Of a DNA stretch of 64,000 nt, positions 46,161 to 58,043 are shown piece by piece. The DNA is from Plectrocnemia conspersa (Eukaryota; Arthropoda; Insecta; Trichoptera; Polycentropodidae), in contig VTFK01000120.1 of assembly GCA_009617715.1 (NCBI GenBank), positions 620,001 through 684,000 on the forward strand. Direction: 5' to 3'. The notes under the pieces were generated by a model, which made no database searches, was not told the origin of the DNA, and saw nothing but the letters and a program-made list of their open reading frames with translations. Position 1 is the first letter of the stretch. The number at the start of each line of letters is the position of its first letter. A program made the position numbers and the translations under genes.

Positions 46161-47440
46161 GCCAGTGGTTGAAGGTTGAAATATATTAAGAACCTTATGT
46201 AGTAATTAAAGTATTCGAAAGTTGGATTTTGTATTCAACTAATAAGCTATTATCTTCACCATTGAGTATAAAGGTCGTTAATCCCTTATATGGTATAAAA
46301 ATATTTATATATACATACAACAAACAAACAGCAAAATGCTAACTATCCGAATAAGAACTCAATTATATAGTCATTGCTCGAACAAATACCCATTTATTCT
46401 TTCCCACGTTCATTAAAATTCAAGTAGTCATAGATTCTTTAAATATGTACCAAATCTTAAAATTTTACGTACATACAATGTGACCTAAAAACCCCCACTT
46501 ATAAAAATTCAACATGACAAAATAGCTTAATTCAAGATCAATTAGGAGGACTATTTATTTAGTATATATTAAGTAGTGTTATCTGAATTTGACGATTTTT
46601 TTGTGAGCTATGTTTTTGAACCAAAATTTTAATAATCAAAATATGCTCCATTTACAGAAAGTATCCTTTGCCAGCGATTTAACAATGAATAAATATATTT
46701 TATATGTTGTAAAGTTGTCTTTTACAATTTCACAGTAATTATTTAATTTACTATTTCGAATAAATAAATTGCTTAAAAAGGTAATAAATAATCTGTAAGG
46801 TATAATTTGACCCTAATTTGTTTAATTTTTTGTCAGTAATTATTATTTGTAGTCTCGCATTATTATAAAGCAATATTGCTTAAAGTCTTTAAAAAAAATA
46901 AAGTACCACTATACTGTCACCATATTTTTTATGTAAAAAAATATTTTAAAGAATGTTTTGTATTAAACATTGTCTTGATCTTTTCTGTTAATCGTAGATA
47001 ATCCATTTATCATTATAAGTAATGTTTCTCTTTAATAATAATTACTTATTTTTTCTGAGAACAAATAAAGAACATATTTCAAAACAGTGCGGTACGCATT
47101 CTATCGACTTTTGATATGGCATCTTTCGGACCTCACAGACCATTTAAAATTATTTATCCCGCAAGTAACATTACAAATATGAAATGGTACTTATTTTTGC
47201 ACTCCAAACTATTTGCAAAAAAATGATATCATCAATAAATAAATATTTAATGATTTAATGCCCTAATTATAATGAAAAATACAAAAAAAAACATTTTCAA
47301 TTGTATATTGTGTCAATGATGTTATTTTTATTTGATATTTTTGCAACGGTTTAAATTTATGTGTCAGAGATTTTTTTTATTTTGCTTCAATTATCTAATT
47401 ATGTTCATAATGTTGAAGTGAAGTTTTATAATTACGTTAA
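46161..47440. other. AT-rich stretch
   Basis: No gene seen. Confidence 0.5.
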
Positions 47441-47600
47441 CGTATACGCATCTGAACAATGCAGTCGTTTGCAAAGCGTTGTTAACGTGAAGAGGGAAGC
47501 GGCTGCTTTCCCGATCTCACCTGTTGTTGATTGGTGGCTGCTCTTCGTCCAAGCTCGTTGGTCTAAATTAAGAAGCTCAAGTGAAAGTTTTTGATGTGTT
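47441..47600. other. Small G+C patch
   Basis: Part of a 77-codon frame (47361-47594) with no domain. Confidence 0.25.
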
Positions 47601-48510
47601 TTCGGAAGCCAATCTCAAACAATAATTATAGATTTGAGTGCTTTATATTAGATTTTATTCATATGGCCAGCTTGGAAAACGTATAGTGCTCATTTACTTT
47701 TTGCTACCACGATCAATTACGACGAGAAAGGAGTTTAATTAAATTAGCTTGTTTTTTTACTGGATTCTTATGACCGTTGCATTGTAATTTAAACAGATTG
47801 TAATCTATCATCTGAACAGATTTTGAACAAGTGTAAGACCTGGCAACTTTGCGAGCAATTGTTTTAAATCCCAAAGTATTGTAATTTGTTATAATATAAT
47901 AATTCTGGAATGGATATTGTAATGCCACTTGCTTAAACCGTCTATTGTAACGTACGGTCCGCACTATCTGGCATGAAAATATGCGCCAATTTCAATAAGA
48001 ACTTCGCACATTATTATTAAAAAATAATAATAAGTTAATATTACCTATTATTTATTTGTTATCATGAAACCTTTAATTATTTTGTACCTGGAAGAATAAC
48101 TTTACTTAATAATTGCATCCCTAAAACCATATACTGGTTTAAGCTTCCAATGAACATAAGGCAAAAATTCAACAAAAATATAATAAAACATTTTATTAAA
48201 CACAACATTTTTAAACACATTAAAATTTCTCCGCGGACCACCTAAATTTTCTTGTGAACCTGTTTTCTTGTGAATGTTATTAATTGGTTAGCAACTACAG
48301 ATTTAAATAATCTGAATTTATTGCATGATTAAACTGATGCGAGTGTCCTGACAATTAGTGATTTTTTAGAAATAGCAGATGAGGCGCATTTAAATTTTAA
48401 TATATCTAGTACGATTATTTTTTAATTCACTAATCTTATAATTCTCTGACTAACATTACCTTCACTAAATCGCAAATTTATATTTATCGTATGTAAATAT
48501 TTTACCTGAA
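47601..48510. other. AT-rich stretch
   Basis: The 83-codon minus frame 47713-47964 has no domain. Nothing else seen. Confidence 0.5.
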
Positions 48511-48690
48511 CGATGCACTAAATTACTAATACCTAGGTTTGTTGAACCCCATATGAACCTTGTGTTTTTAATTTTTTATCGTATTTAGTAGATTAAATTA
48601 GTAATCATTATTTAATTTTATTTCCGTTCTATTATCATAGATTAAGTTTTCTTAGATTTTTCCAATCTCATGCATGAATATCGTACATAT
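48511..48690 (+). repeat. SINE A, degraded full-length copy
   Basis: CCTAGGTTTGTTGAACCCCA, TATGAACCTTGTG, TTTTTTATCGTATTTAG, and the tail TTCTTAGATTTTTCCAATCT follow the SINE A order. The A-box region is eroded. Confidence 0.7.
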
Positions 48691-49260
48691 TAGGTATACA
48701 AACTTATTGAGAATATTATATACTATGTATGTATAAAATAAAAATATTTTTCTACCCTATAATGTATAGTAGTCTAAAATAAGTATTACTGCAACACATA
48801 AAAATATATGATTATTTATTACGAGTGACCTGTTTCAATAACAGTCAGTTTTTGACTAAATTAAAATCCACTACTATACATGAAGCAACTTGATTTTTAT
48901 AAAAAATGAGATCTATATTAAATTGTATGCTTTAACTTTAGTGGGGGTTTTTAAATTGTTCTTATTTTAGTTCGAAAAAAATAGTTATATTTTATAGCAA
49001 ATTGCTTCACATTGTATATATAAACGTAAAAAATCTAATGACAAATTTTTGACCTGCTATTTCTGAGACGAACGGAAGCCTTTGTTGAAATTGATTAAAA
49101 TGACAATCCAATAAAGATAATAATGTTCTTTGGTCAAATCGAGATACAAGAAGGAGGAAAAAAATTCCAAATAAAAAATTCCAAGAATCAATTTGGTTTG
49201 TCGCGTCCAAAGATCTCAATGTTGCAAAATAAAAGGGGGAAAAAATAAGTAGTTCTACAT
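48691..49260. other. AT-rich stretch
   Basis: Nothing recognisable. Confidence 0.5.
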
Positions 49261-49264
49261 TTTA

Positions 49265-49296
49265 TATATAAAAGCGGCATTCTACGTCGTCAGCTC
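49265..49296 (+). promoter_or_regulatory. Possible TATA/initiator core promoter
   Basis: TATATAAAAG at 49265-49274 is followed by TCAGCTC with the initiator A at 49292, about 27 nt downstream, near the usual TATA-to-start distance. No downstream promoter element is clear. Both motifs are short and could be chance in this AT-rich setting. Confidence 0.3.
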
Positions 49297-49328
49297 ACGC
49301 TGTGGGGTGAGGTGGTTCTCTCGAGAAG

Positions 49329-49403
49329 ATGGCAGATAGGAGACCTCCTCTACACCGGCGGTGTAGCCCGGCGGAGATGCATGCAAAATATAACTGCATG
49401 TGA
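49329..49403 (+). CDS. 24-codon small ORF downstream of the TATA/initiator pair
   Basis: The ATG sits in a strong Kozak-like context (GAGAAGATGG) 37 nt after the putative initiator. The peptide is MADRRPPLHRRCSPAEMHAK followed by YNCM and a stop. No known family. It may be an upstream ORF, a small peptide gene or chance. Confidence 0.2.
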   Translation: MADRRPPLHRRCSPAEMHAKYNCM

Positions 49404-49425
49404 TGGTGCAGACCTCGAGCTCAAG

Positions 49426-49443
49426 TTAATGAACGTTCATTAA
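49426..49443. promoter_or_regulatory. 18-bp perfect palindrome with paired homeodomain cores
   Basis: TTAATGAACGTTCATTAA reads the same on both strands and contains TTAAT and ATTAA cores around GAACGTTC. It could bind a dimeric homeodomain-type factor. Inference only. Confidence 0.5.
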
Positions 49444-50115
49444 TCACGTTATCTGCCTCCGACATCCATCAGATCATTGAGAGCCCACCGCGACGCTCTC
49501 CCACAGATCATTTGCTAATATATCCACCGTGTGCTCGAAATGTTCCAGCTACAGTCTCAAAATAGTATTAGTAATTCTTACATCACAAAATATATCTAGA
49601 ACTCGATACAATATGTTCAATGACAAACACCTGCCACAGTTACTGCTGTGAGATACACCTCGTTTGTAACTGTACCGATGATTTAGCTTTTAGATCGCCA
49701 CAAATCACCGATCTCGTACATTAGTCAGATAGCCGAGTATAGTCATCAATTAGTATAGTTATCTCTGCGGAGACAGTCCCGGTTCGTATTTCGTCACCGT
49801 TCATACTGCGTTTTGATAAATCAGCCAACGAATGGCTGGACCAGATCAGTCAACGACAGTCGATGCGATGCTGCAAACCTGTTCGTCAGGAAACATTAAA
49901 ATGTCTATACGCATTTTTTCTCTACGCAATATACGTATGATACGAGTGCAGTAATAAAAATCACGAATACATCTTAGAATCGGCAAAACGGCGTCGACGT
50001 CGTTTACGAGCGCCGATAATTAGATTCGGTTTAATTTATAACTTAATCGGTTATGGCTTAACAGTGCTCGTTTCGTTCGCACGGTCGTAAAGTTTTACGT
50101 AAATTTTACGCGAAT

Positions 50116-50699
50116 ATTAACTGTCTAATGTGTGCTTATCTGCAGAAATGATTTTATTATATGTGCATAGAGTTTTAGAGCGCTTTACATATAGCTAAAG
50201 ATAATTTCAGCTTAGCTTTTTATAAATAACTCTTAAATCAATAACTATATAGAACATCTGCTGACTATTGTTTTATTATATCGTACCCGTTTAAAAAATT
50301 AATATAAATACACTGTCAATATTTTTGCTCTAATCAAAGCTATCTATATATTTTAATTACAACTATATGAATTTTATTTACCACTATTTAGCAGCCATAA
50401 ATGTATAATATTTCAATATGAATTCGACACGTATTTTGCTTTTCCCGAATATTTTGTAAGTAAAAGTTAAATAATGTGCAGTTATATTATCAGCATTTAA
50501 AGAAACTAAAGTCTTTTAAAGCTTTGCAATATTTGAAATACTGTTATTAAATTGTGCAAATTATTTTGATTTAAATTTGATTAACTTCACATCGAAATTT
50601 CATCTTTATGTGCTATTTTGCTATTGTGCCTTTTTGTGTTTAAGCAATCATTGTAATTAACGATTGTTATAATGATGCAGACTTCGTCTCTCTGTGACA
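50116..50699. other. AT-rich stretch
   Basis: The 63-codon minus frame 50587-50778 has no domain and overlaps R1. Nothing else seen. Confidence 0.5.
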
Positions 50700-51005
50700 A
50701 TGTGTCACATATTATATAATGCTCGTTTAAGACAACTCTTAGGAATCGCAGATGAGCATGATTAAGAAATAATTGCATCGCTTTTTGGATATCAAATGGT
50801 AACCAAATGGTAGAATAAAAATATTATTGTTAGTAGAAAAAACGTATTGTGTAGCGCGCATCCTTTCCAAACAAAGCGTAGTTTTTCAGCGAATGGATAA
50901 ATAACGTCTCGGGATTGATGTGCTACTGTGTGGTCGTGCAATATTTCCATATAAACGCAAGTGTTTGGTCACGAGATTTATATTTCATTTTTTTGCATAA
51001 TACTG
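50700..51005 (+). repeat. R1 dispersed repeat, copy 4
   Basis: Blocks GTGTCACATATTATATAATG, AATTGCATCGCTTTTTGGAT, GCGCATCCTTTCCAAACAAA, AACGTCTCGGGA and TTTGGTCACGAGATTT match copies 1, 3, 5 and 6 in order. The first about 100 bp are lost and there is no foldback. Confidence 0.78.
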
Positions 51006-51289
51006 TGTGCGGCCTTAATTATTTGTTTGTTTGAAAATGTCTTTAAAATTTTAACAAAAAATACAGGTGCCTGAAATCCTCACAGTTTAATAATATTATT
51101 TTATTATCTGTGCATTATTAAAACACCTCTTTCCCGTGATTGTTTCTTAAATATTTCGTTGGATTTTCAACTATTGGTATACTGCAGGTTTATAATCTGT
51201 TCTCCTTTTTCTTTTATTTTTAAAATAATCTAGTTTCAATATTCTATGAAGTTTTTAGCTTCACCGAAGCAGATACAATTCACGCCATT
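51006..51289. other. AT-rich spacer
   Basis: Nothing recognised. Confidence 0.45.
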
Positions 51290-51450
51290 AGGATTTTTTC
51301 GTGAATTTTTTTTTTTTTTTTTGAATTTTTTTTTTGAATTTTTATTTTTTGTTTTTATTTTATTTTTTATTTTTATTTTATTTTTAATTTTGATTTTTGA
51401 ATTCTTTGGAATTTTTCGTGATTTTTTCATGGCATCAGGAATTTTTCGTG
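51290..51450. repeat. Poly(T)-rich tract with repeated ATTTTTCGTG
   Basis: T runs broken by GAA (51301-51420), bracketed by TTTTTTCGTG at about 51294, 51412 and 51441. The Lys/Asn- or Phe-rich frames over it are compositional artefacts. Confidence 0.85.
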
Positions 51451-51965
51451 CCCTCTTCTCTGGTCAACGACCCAATATCAACTGTCACAACTGTTGCTAT
51501 CTCTAGCACCTGGCAACAATTTTTTTAAAGAACTTATAAATGTATTATATGATAAGAAAACGGTTACTATACTCCTTATAAAGATCTTATCGCAAATGGT
51601 TCAGATAATCATCGTTTGGTTGGCAAATTGGGTAGCAAAAGGAGTAGCAAACGGTAGCCACATTAATAATAATAAAAAGTCTGGGAATGATATTTATTTA
51701 ACATATGTCTTTAATTATAATTTAATCTAATATTTTTTTTTCATATTTATCGTTTACATCTTGCACGTGAACGGTTCTTTATAATCTACATCTTTATTTA
51801 AGAATTTTAACGTTTACTCTTCCAGGGGCTTTGAACTTTATGAAATCCTTTCTACATAATCCTTTTTTATGATAAATATGCAGTTTTACAACTTTAAAGT
51901 ATTTCTAAAAAGCGACTTCCACGCGAAACAAATGAAACGGTCAGAGTAATCTGGCATCTGATATC
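51451..51965. other. AT-rich stretch
   Basis: The 78-codon frame 51494-51730 has no domain. Confidence 0.45.
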
Positions 51966-52105
51966 AGTGGCGTAGCAAAAAGGGGGTCTGGAGAATCTGG
52001 GGGGTCTGGACAACCCCCCTTGGCGGCATTTTATGTTAATTAAATATAAATTTCAAACATTATCTTGCCTTTTTTCTTGACAAAATCCTGGCTACGTTAT
52101 GTTTC
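51966..52105. repeat. CAGTGGCGTAGC-type element fragment
   Basis: Begins CAGTGGCGTAGC, with a tandem GGGGGTCTGGA (twice, 51980-52011) and CCCCCC that can pair with the G runs. It ends at CCTGGCTACG near 52091, whose complement CGTAGCCAGG mirrors the start. Such GTGGCGTAGC ends recur on insect transposon fragments; the class is not assigned. Confidence 0.45.
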
Positions 52106-52984
52106 AGTTATTTTTTGTGAAGTTCATAAAAAAGTTGTACTTTTTTTTAATTGAAAATTCTCAGAATACATGCATGTCACTAAGTCAATAAAATTATTGG
52201 CAAACAAAAGTGATCGCTGCTGATCAAAGCAGTCTGAACAATTCTTGTTCTAAAATCAGTCTATGCCAAAACTGCAATTTTATTGCAATGGTTATTTGCA
52301 ATATTAATTTTTAAAATGTTGTTAAAAACTGCACAATATAGTAATTTACATAGAAAAAACATAGAGATGCGATTAAGCACCTAATTGCAATTACGTATAA
52401 GTTTCATAGTTAGTTATTATATTTTATATTTGTTAGTAAGACTAAAACAATCTGGAAAATATAGTTTTGAGCTATTTTTGTTCAATATTTAAACAACTAC
52501 AGCTTTAATGATTAATTGATTCATCATAGTGAAAATAGAAATATGTTTTTAAATAGTTACAGTAGTTATTATTTTATAATCATTAAAAGTAGATGAAATT
52601 TTCTCTTTTATATATATACTATTAATCGTGACAACGCAATAAATAATAATAAAAAAAGGAATGAACGACTCCACACATATATCATTATCATCCTGTATTT
52701 GACGTAAATGTTAATGTAAAAACAATAAATCAGACAAGGATTCATACCTGCGTCTATAATAAAACTCTCAGTGTATATAACGTCTTATTGATTAACCTAC
52801 CGGTTCTCATTTCCTTTGAATTTCAATAACATCTCTATATAAGAGATATAATATCGGAATAAAATCGCAATCAAAACTGTTGTGCAGCTTCATACAAGTC
52901 TTTAACATTACATATACTAATCACTAACTCAAATTTGCGTATCACCTACTGTAAATGATTGATTAACTGACGATTTAACTCAAG
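52106..52984. other. AT-rich stretch
   Basis: Nothing recognisable. Confidence 0.5.
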
Positions 52985-53480
52985 TCTTTCAACTCAACCG
53001 GTTGATTAATTGAAATTGAGACGTCAACGGTGTCGTTTTCCCACGCAAATTGAAACCAACACGGTAGCCGCCAAGATTGAAGTGTAAACTGCGAGAAGGA
53101 GTGACGGTAGCGGCGCCCGAGGACTTGGAAACCACCTGGTGAGGAGCCGATATACCCACCTGGTGCTTAATAAGACACGAAGTAGCCGCTCAAAACGTAT
53201 CCTGAGGATATACCACGGCATGGGTAATGGCTCGCCCCGCGCGCTCTCGACTTATTGCCATAATTTCTATTCACAAAAGGCTAAATTGTGAATTATATAC
53301 GCATGCCACAGGGGCCGATCGGTAATTGTCGGCAATTATTCCCTGTCCGTCTATGATATATTTATATACGCATTCGACTGGAAAGCGAGAGATAAGCTTT
53401 AATTATTTTTCGATCACGACTGAACCGTTATAATGTAACGTTTAACAACGGAACAGGTGAGCTCGAATCGTTTCGGCAGT
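52985..53480. other. G+C-richer island
   Basis: CCACCTGGTGAGGAGCC, TACCCACCTGGTGC and GGCTCGCCCCGCGCGC stand out; CACCTG/CAGGTG E-boxes occur several times. The 65-codon minus frame has no domain. Candidate regulatory module. Confidence 0.35.
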
Positions 53481-54189
53481 GGCTATTGTATAGTATTCAC
53501 ATCTGAATTTAAAAACAATAAGAATGGTTTGTAAATAGCAATAGTTTAGTAGTGGAGCGTTTAAAAATAACCCGATATATTACTTTCAACATTTAGAATC
53601 AATGTCGATGTTACATAAACTATTTTTTTAATAATTAGAAAGTGTCATACGTAAATAGTCATTATATTTCCTCATATTATGTGTTTTTGTGAGTCATAAA
53701 GTGCGCATTAGCTTAGTCAAAGCCTTGTTATGAATCTCAGCTAAAATCTAGCGCTTATTTTTTTAGAATTTTAATTTCTACTTCGAAACAAATAGAAATG
53801 TTTTTGTAATTTTATTTAAGCTCAACGAAAATTCGGTATAAATGGCTTTTGCTTTTGACCGACTCAAAGATCATTATAACTGAATTTAATGGAAATGTCT
53901 GATTTTGGCAAAATAATTCGAAGTAACAATCAGCTTCGTCATAGAAACAGGCAATGACCAATCGCGTGACTAATTATTTTTTATGGAATTTACTATAACT
54001 GTGTTTTATTTAATAAAATAAAATAAAAATACAGTGTAGAATTAAACTAAATTTAAATAAAATTTACACCTCTACTAGTATCTTATGTGTTTAAAATTAT
54101 TGAATAGTAAATAAAAGCTTGTTACAGTTTATTTAATAAACATATATAAATTACCACATATAAAAAAAATATGTAGTTGAACTGAAGTC
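53481..54189. other. AT-rich stretch
   Basis: Nothing recognisable. Confidence 0.5.
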
Positions 54190-55440
54190 AGAGAGTCTTC
54201 GTTGGCGTGTCGAGTTGTATTTTTGTCGGATGTGATATCTGTGGAGCAACTGGGATTTGTCGAGATGTGTTCTCGTAACGCTCTCTGAATGATCATGTGT
54301 TGATGCAATTTCCTGGCTCGTCTCCACTTCTGTAATCAAATGTCACATATTTTATAATACCGGTTCTAAACAGCTCTGTCAAATCGCAAATGATGATGTT
54401 TGCGAGCCAATTGTATCGTTTCCATAGGCAGACCCTAAAATGTGTACATGTCTGAAGATATACGATCCAGATTGTCACTCAGGCGATTGGTAACCAAAGA
54501 TGGGGATTTGCGCAGGGTAGAATTATTATCTAGCATGCGTCCTTTCCAAACAAAGAGTAGTATTTAGCGGTACTCATAGGTGATCAACGTCTAGGAACAG
54601 ATGTGCTATTAGGTAGACCATGCAATAATTTCAATTACACTAAAACAATCAAGACATTTTCCAGACGTCTATTATTTAAGATCTTGAATATTTTTCATTC
54701 TGAAAAAAAGTGTTTTTATTTAATTACAAATTTCTCTGGTTGCAAAGTATTTTATATCATTTTAAAAGTAAATAAAATTGCTATTAACTGCTTATGCAAT
54801 ACTTTCAAATCGGATTATTTATGAATTTAATAAGTATTTTGAATCATTTTTAGCAAAATTCAAAAAAAAATTTTGATTGTACTGTGAATTAAACAAAAAA
54901 ATTTTTACTCCTGTTTACTTGAAATTCTTTTTGTTGTATTGTTGTTTGCTTTTTGGGAATCTTGAAAAGCCTAAATTACAAAAAAAATATCATTTCAATT
55001 TTTTTTACTTTATTCATATTTAATATATTTTAAATTTTGCTAAGAATTATCTTAAATCGTAAATAAACTCATAAAAAGTGCCTCAATAAAAAAAATGATT
55101 GGATAGTATTGTATATATGGTTAATAGAAAATTCAATTACCTTTAATTTTATATAAAATACAATCGACAACCTAAAACTGAAGATATTTTCAATAAAGAA
55201 AAAATATTTTTTTTCAGAATGAAAAATACGAAAATTTAGCAATTTTTCAAAATCTGTTTTACTTTCGTTATTTTTGCATTGCGCGCATAATTTTACATAA
55301 TAAATGTTCAAAAGTCATGGGTCAAAATCGCTGTAAACTAGTGTTATTAACGCAATTTTTCGATAACGAAATCTCTATTCTATTGTTGTGGAAATACGTA
55401 CTCTTTGTAACTTTATTTTTGAGTCGTGTTTTCGTTTTTC
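54190..55440 (+). repeat. R1 dispersed repeat, copy 5 (fullest, with foldback)
   Basis: The 5' part reads GGCGTGTCGAGTTGTATTTT, AACAGCTCTGTCAAATCGCA, TGTTTGCGAGCCAATTGTAT, GCGTCCTTTCCAAACAAAGA. The 3' part holds inverted arms 54687-54815 and 55096-55230 (AATATTTTTCATTCTG against CAGAATGAAAAATACG). The end near 55358-55400 resembles the GATAACGAAATCTC block of copy 1. Frames inside are short and inconsistent between copies, so it seems non-coding. Confidence 0.8.
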
Positions 55441-56559
55441 AAAATAATCCATAAATTTTAGTAAATTATACAGTTGGTTGAAATCTTCACAGTAATATCT
55501 AGAATTTCCGCAATAGTTAAATTGTTAATTTCTTTAATAATTAATCGATTATTAGTTATCATAGCTATGCTTATTATAAATAACATGATTAAAAAAAATT
55601 AAATGTGCACAGTTAAGCTATAGATAATTCAGTAGTACATGAGATAAAAAATGACTACCTGCGTTGTTGAAATACACGAAAATTTGAGAAATAATTTACA
55701 ACTCCTTTTTTAGTTCGGCGGTATTTACTGTTTTTATAAATTGAAAATTCTGAAATAATCCACAACTAATATAAACAAATACTTGGTCAAGTAGTAAAAT
55801 AATATTAGTTGGAAAACGGGCAAATATATTTGGTATTCGAATATTTAGTTTGGAGTATCTAATTGTCACACTTGATAATAATATTGTTGTATTTTATAAA
55901 TCTAGTATCAATATATTTTCTATAGATATGAACTTTTTTAGCCAAAATAATATTTTACTCATAACTAACGGAACTATATGTTAATCATATTAATTCTTAT
56001 TGAATCTTTTTAAATATTTTTTCACCTAATCGTTTCACCTGCATAATCGTTTCAGCAATTTATAGTTTAAAAATTCGTGCTCTAAAAGTGTTTAGCTTAC
56101 TTGTACTAAAGTATTAAGTCAACCTGTAGATAATGATTTTAAAAAATATAAAAAAAAATCTTTACTAAAGTTTTATTCGAAATCTTATTCAATAATATTT
56201 AAAAGTTGATCTTAAATTTTCAATAATTTTTAATGGATTGTTTTAGTCGATCTGATTTTTGACAATACAATAAATTTGGTATAGTATAATTTATTTGTAG
56301 CAGCAGTTCGTAATAAATACATACCTCCATTCATAGCCCACCTAACTTAACATAAGACAGCACAACCTTTCTAGGATGGAGGCTTCCCTTTGGCTTTGAA
56401 GATGCTATCTCTTTTTGGTTAACCCATTGTTTTTATCTGTTAATATAAATACACAGAATCCATTTTTCATCTCTAGTCATTCTTCCAAAAGTAGGATTTT
56501 GCTCTAGTAATGTTTGTGATACATCATCATGTCCTGGACATATCTCTTCATCAAATATA
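55441..56559. other. AT-rich stretch
   Basis: No gene. It contains another ATATTGTTGTATTTTATAAA at about 55879, as in the 13-14 kb array. Confidence 0.5.
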
Positions 56560-56561
56560 TA

Positions 56562-56592
56562 TTAGGTAATCCCGGAATTAATGTCGTTTTTT
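56562..56592 (+). repeat. Mariner left terminal inverted repeat
   Basis: 31 bp, exact complement of 57815-57845; preceded by TA. Confidence 0.95.
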
Positions 56593-56715
56593 TAATAGGC
56601 AACTTTGGCTTAGTATTTTTGGGTCCGATGAGCAGTGAAGACGTGCGTTGTAATTTTTTTCTACTCTGTGATCCTTTGCCTTTCTTTTAAACAAAAAAAA
56701 TCTTTTCTACCCCAT

Positions 56716-57680
56716 TTACAAACAATGGCAGAGACGTGTCCTTCGGAAACACATTTAAGAAGCTGTATGCTGTTTTCGTTTCATTCAAAAAAAAAACTGC
56801 GACAGAAGCAACAGAATGCATTTATGACATTTACGATGATATACTGGACAAAATAAAGTGCCAAAGTGGGTTCAAAAAATTTCCAACGGCAATCTCGATT
56901 TGAAGGACGAGCTTCGAAGTGGATGGGCCCAGTCTAGTGGATAGTCCAGCTCTAAAGGCGGAAATCGAAGCAAAATCCGATTATGACCATTGATGAATTA
57001 TCGAAAAAAAGTCGGCACATCACGGTCGAGCACCCATCGTTATCTTGAGAAACTGCGAAAAGTTAAAAAAATAAGGTATCTCGGTTCCTCATGCGCTCAC
57101 CGACGAAACAAAGCTCAACGCCTCAACACATGCAAAATACTGCAAGAAAAGCAACATTTTACCCCGTTTTCCATGACCTTATCACCAGAGACGAAAAATG
57201 GGTTCTTTATCATGATATAAAAAAATAGAAACAATTGTTAAATCGAGGTCAAACCCCAATTCTAACACCAAAACCAGGACTACATCCTCCGGAAAGCATT
57301 ATTTGTGTGTGTGGTGGGATTTTAAAGGTGTAATTTATTATGATGTTTTAAAACAAGGGCAAACTGTTACTGCAGCCCTCTATTGTGAACAGATGGACAA
57401 ATTAAATACGACGTTACAAAAAAAAATTAGACCTGCTCTTTGTGAATAAAAGTAATGTCATTCTTCAACATGATAACGCCCAGCCGCATGTTGCCGATAT
57501 TACCCGTAAAAGAATCCAGGACCTTAGCTGGGATGTTTTATTGCATCCACCCTATTCTCTGGACTTAGTACCGAGCAACTTTCACTTATTTCGCTTTTTA
57601 GAAACGCAATTAGGGAACAAAAAATTTGACAATTCGACAAAAACTGAAATCGGGTCTTTCGGAGTTCTTCGAATCTAAAC
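56716..57680 (+). pseudogene. Mariner transposase, D34D type, frameshifted, third Asp replaced
   Basis: The N-terminal helix-turn-helix region reads HLRSCMLFSFHSKKK, then TATEATECIYDIYDD in another frame. Next come KVVQ/WVQK-like and NGNLDLKDELRSG blocks, then SRSSTHRYLEKLRKVKK. The catalytic core starts LITRDEKWVLYHD (first Asp 57190-57192), then VWWDFKGVIYYDVLKQGQTV, LYCEQMDKLNTTLQKK, and VILQHDNAQPHVADITRKRI (second Asp 57472-57474). It ends HPPYSLDLVPSNFHLFRFLE; the third acidic position (57577-57579) is Asn, 34 residues after the second. Several frameshifts and stops, plus this change, mean it is inactive. Confidence 0.92.
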
Positions 57681-57814
57681 CAAAAGCCTTTTATGAGAAA
57701 GGAATTTTATATCTAGTAACAAGATGGCAAAAGAGTCGTAGATAACACTAGAAATTACATTGTATTAAAAAAATATTAAATAATTGAAAAAAAAAAATAA
57801 GTTTGAGTTTTAAT

Positions 57815-57845
57815 AAAAAACGACATTAATTCCGGGATTACCTAA
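57815..57845 (-). repeat. Mariner right terminal inverted repeat
   Basis: 31 bp, exact complement of the left repeat; followed by TA. Confidence 0.95.
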
Positions 57846-57847
57846 TA

Positions 57848-58043
57848 CTTAAATGTTGCAGCTTTAGTGTATTTTATCAAATGACACTGCTTATGTTGTA
57901 CTCCTACGCACTAACTACGCAATATTTACTCCTATCTTCTAGAATTATTCAGTATTTTGTCACTTAATCAATAATACTGTATTGTTTAAAGGTGGTAAAG
58001 ATCATATAATGGTAGATAAATAATTGTTGTAAGCACTTCTTAA
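57848..58043. other. AT-rich spacer
   Basis: Nothing recognised. Confidence 0.4.

Larger units (their letters stand above)
49270..50115. other. Long G+C-richer island
   Basis: The largest such block in the window. It includes CTACACCGGCGGTGTAG, a GCATG-rich patch near 49378-49400 and an 18-bp palindrome at 49426. TTTACG/CGTAAA words cluster at 50086-50112. It has no long frame. Could be a promoter with 5' UTR or a regulatory module. Confidence 0.35.
56562..57845 (+). mobile_element. Mariner element, 1284 bp, full-length but decayed
   Basis: Perfect 31-bp terminal inverted repeats start TTAGGTAATCCCGGAATTAA (56562-56592; complement at 57815-57845), with TA duplications at 56560-56561 and 57846-57847. 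Length, TA target and a single transposase fit the mariner family. The terminal repeats are far better preserved than the coding region. Confidence 0.95.

Noticed and set aside
51236..51506. Lys/Asn-rich and Phe-rich frames
   Set aside because: Produced by the poly(T)/poly(A) tract.
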